Shown here: piece by piece, positions 62,373 through 64,000 of the stretch | Layout: each line of letters begins with the position of its first letter | Numbering within the stretch: position 1 is the first letter of the stretch | Assembly: GCA_963837365.1 (NCBI GenBank) | Contig: CAWIMW010000001.1 | Coordinates: 1,054,001 to 1,118,000, forward strand | Length of the DNA stretch: 64,000 nucleotides | DNA from: CAWBXL01 sp963837365 | Lineage (GTDB): Bacteria > Acidobacteriota > Terriglobia > Terriglobales > Acidobacteriaceae | Reading direction: 5' to 3' | The notes under the pieces: model-generated | Told to the model about the DNA's origin: nothing | The model's database searches: none | Seen by the model: the letters and a program-made list of their open reading frames with translations, nothing else | Made by a program: the position numbers and the translations under genes

Positions 62373-64000
62373 ATGCGAAAGCAACTGCTGGGAATATTCC
62401 TACCACTGCTGGTGTTCTGCATGCTGGCAGCCGGTGAGACACAGAGCACAGGTTCGGCGGCGAAACACTCTGCGCTGCTGAAGGTGAACGTGGCACATTC
62501 TACGGATGCGGTCACCCTGGAGCTCACGACCCGTGGCCAAGTTGAGCCCAAGATCAGCGAGCTGGGTTCGCCAGCGCGCCTGGTGCTCGACCTGCCCAAC
62601 ACTGTCGCGGCCACAAGGGCCCCTGTCAGTGTGGACAGCGACGGCGTGAAGCAGGTGCGCATTGGCTCCAATGGCCAGGCGTCGCCGACCACGCGCGTGG
62701 TGGTGGACCTTGACAAGGCTTGCCGTCACGAGCTGGTTTCCAGCAGCGGCAACAAGCTGGTGATCAAGCTCTACACCGGCCAGAGCGTGGCCCATAAGGA
62801 TGCAGCTCCAGTTGCGCCTAAGCAGATGGCGGCAGCCCGTGCGGAATCCCCCTTCACGGCCAAGCCGATGACTGCGGCGCCGGAAACGAAAGCGGCCCAG
62901 CCCGCTTCCGCCAACGATTTTGTTGTGGTCGAGCCGGCCTACAAGCCGGTGTCGGACAAGGTCGAACCTGCGGTCCGGGCCAGCGCGGCAGCGTCCAAGT
63001 TCGCCGACCGTCCGGCTGAAGTTCTGCCCAAGGCCAGTGCCTCGATGCAGCCACAAGCGGCCAATACGGTGCAGCCTGCGGTAAATCTGGCGGCCGAGCA
63101 GAAGTCGCAGATGCAGCAGGCGCCGGCCATGACCGGCGTCAAGTACACCGGTGAGCCGATTTCGGTGAACTTGAAGGACGTGGACCTGAAAGATTTCTTC
63201 CGCCTGATCCACGAGATCAGCGGATTGAACGTAGTCCTTGATCCCAACGTGAAGGGCTCACTCACCATCGTGCTCGATGATGTGCCGTGGGACCAGGCCC
63301 TGGACATCGTTCTGAAGAACAACGATCTTGCCCGGCAACTCGAAGGCAACGTTCTCCGTATCGCAACGGTAGAAACGCTGCGTAAAGAAGCCGAGTCAAA
63401 GCGTGCCCAGCAGGAAGCTGAAGCGCTGGCGGTGGAGAAAGTCACCATTACTCGTTTCCTCAGCTACGCCCATGCCAAAGACGTCGTCACTACGATTAAA
63501 AGTTTCATGTCACAACGCGGCGATGCCATCGCAGATGATCGCACCAACGCCGTGATCATCAACGACATTCCGGCGGTGATCCCGCATATTGACCGCCTCC
63601 TGACCCAGCTTGACCGCAAGACGCAGGAAGTGGAAATCGAAGCTCGCGTGGTGGCTGCCACCCGCAGCTTTGCCCGCGATATCGGTACTCAGTTGGGACT
63701 TGGCTGGGGGAATGGACCGACTGCCATCGGTGGCGTGCAGAATGTTGGCACGACTCCCACTACGATCGGAACGGGATTGGTTCCCAACCCCAAGTACATC
63801 ATCAGTGGTGGCGGCAGCACCACGACAGGAACACAGATTCCGTTGTTCTCAAACCTGCCAGTGACCAGCCCCACCAGCGGCATCCAGATCACGAATGCCA
63901 CCAACAACTACCGCATCGACTTCCTGCTCAGCATGGCAGAGTCACGCGGCTTGCTGAAGATTCTTTCCCGTCCGCGCGTAGTCACGCAGAACAACGTGCA
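62373..64000 (+). CDS. pilQ: Type IV pilus secretin PilQ (3' truncated by window)
   Basis: About 543 residues visible from the ATG at 62373, behind GTGGGGAGAAGCG; an ATG at 62316 would add 19. Signal peptide MRKQLLGIFLPLLVFCMLAA. An AMIN domain (VNVAHSTDAVTLELTTRGQ...RLVLDLPN) spans about residues 35-130, then an Ala/Pro-rich linker. The secretin N0 domain (VNLKDVDLKDFFRLIHEISGLNVVLDPNVKGSLTI) and N1 domain (ITRFLSYAHAKDVVTTIKSFMS...NAVIINDIP) follow. The secretin fold begins with VEIEARVVAATRSFARDIGTQLGLGW. The frame is open at the window end. It forms the outer-membrane pilus gate. Confidence 0.95.
   Translation, partial: MRKQLLGIFLPLLVFCMLAAGETQSTGSAAKHSALLKVNVAHSTDAVTLELTTRGQVEPKISELGSPARLVLDLPNTVAATRAPVSVDSDGVKQVRIGSNGQASPTTRVVVDLDKACRHELVSSSGNKLVIKLYTGQSVAHKDAAPVAPKQMAAARAESPFTAKPMTAAPETKAAQPASANDFVVVEPAYKPVSDKVEPAVRASAAASKFADRPAEVLPKASASMQPQAANTVQPAVNLAAEQKSQMQQAPAMTGVKYTGEPISVNLKDVDLKDFFRLIHEISGLNVVLDPNVKGSLTIVLDDVPWDQALDIVLKNNDLARQLEGNVLRIATVETLRKEAESKRAQQEAEALAVEKVTITRFLSYAHAKDVVTTIKSFMSQRGDAIADDRTNAVIINDIPAVIPHIDRLLTQLDRKTQEVEIEARVVAATRSFARDIGTQLGLGWGNGPTAIGGVQNVGTTPTTIGTGLVPNPKYIISGGGSTTTGTQIPLFSNLPVTSPTSGIQITNATNNYRIDFLLSMAESRGLLKILSRPRVVTQNNV

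Overview
The window looks like chromosome of a soil or peat-type Acidobacteriota, probably class Terriglobia. This is an inference from gene content: a duplicated FtsX/MacB-type permease of the ADOP kind with no ATPase beside it, an Oar-like TonB-dependent receptor with an N-terminal carboxypeptidase-regulatory domain, DUF2203, an ATP synthase operon lacking subunits a and c, a pilMNOPQ operon headed by a small excisionase-type HTH gene, and moderately GC-rich coding sequence. No rRNA, tRNA, CRISPR array or intact transposase was seen.

Layout. 0-5 kb: 5'-truncated GH116 glycosidase, secreted DUF1223 protein, threonine aldolase and two very small genes. 5-9 kb: electron-transfer flavoprotein (etfBA) with ETF:quinone oxidoreductase, a complete module passing electrons from acyl-CoA or amino-acid dehydrogenases to quinone. 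8.8-9.5 kb: vapBC with a perfect palindromic operator. 9.6-12.1 kb: SGNH hydrolase, YcxB-like and DUF481 proteins. 12.2-13.4 kb: moaA behind a Moco-riboswitch-like leader. 13.5-17.8 kb: four-PAS hybrid histidine kinase, a VOC-SpoIIE phosphatase fusion and a small Cys-rich protein. 18.4-26.9 kb: nadA, DUF2203, a decayed four-helix-bundle gene between 20-bp inverted repeats, M28 peptidase, Ig-like lipoprotein, pfkA, SH3-like lipoprotein, DegT aminotransferase and DUF309. 27.2-31.0 kb: TonB receptor broken by four frameshifts. 31.1-37.0 kb: PuuD-like membrane protein, hfq-hflX, an alpha/beta hydrolase behind a CRP-like palindrome, and an ECF sigma factor with a membrane partner. 37.5-44.0 kb: atp operon (b', b, delta, alpha, gamma, beta, epsilon). 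44-50 kb: three proteins of unknown function, a HAD phosphatase and a fused E1 alpha/beta 2-oxoacid dehydrogenase. 50.4-55.5 kb: two MscS channels around a monooxygenase-like protein and a cation/proton antiporter, then a peroxiredoxin-like protein. 55.8-58.3 kb: ADOP permease. 58.9-64 kb: HTH gene and pilM, N, O, P and Q (pilQ runs off the window).

The most unusual feature is the density of short dispersed repeats between genes. At least three families appear: (A) CCGCAGATT/AATCCGCGGC-type palindromes, (B) CTTTGCGTTCTCTGCGG or ACGGAGACACGG-type inverted pairs, and (C) low-complexity CTAGTGACTAG, AGCTAGAAGCT or TTGGTCGTTGGTC-type pairs. One family C pair encloses a four-helix-bundle (S23/IVP-like) pseudogene as 20-bp perfect inverted repeats. 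This suggests, as a hypothesis, a mobile or formerly mobile unit of which other family C pairs could be empty remnants.
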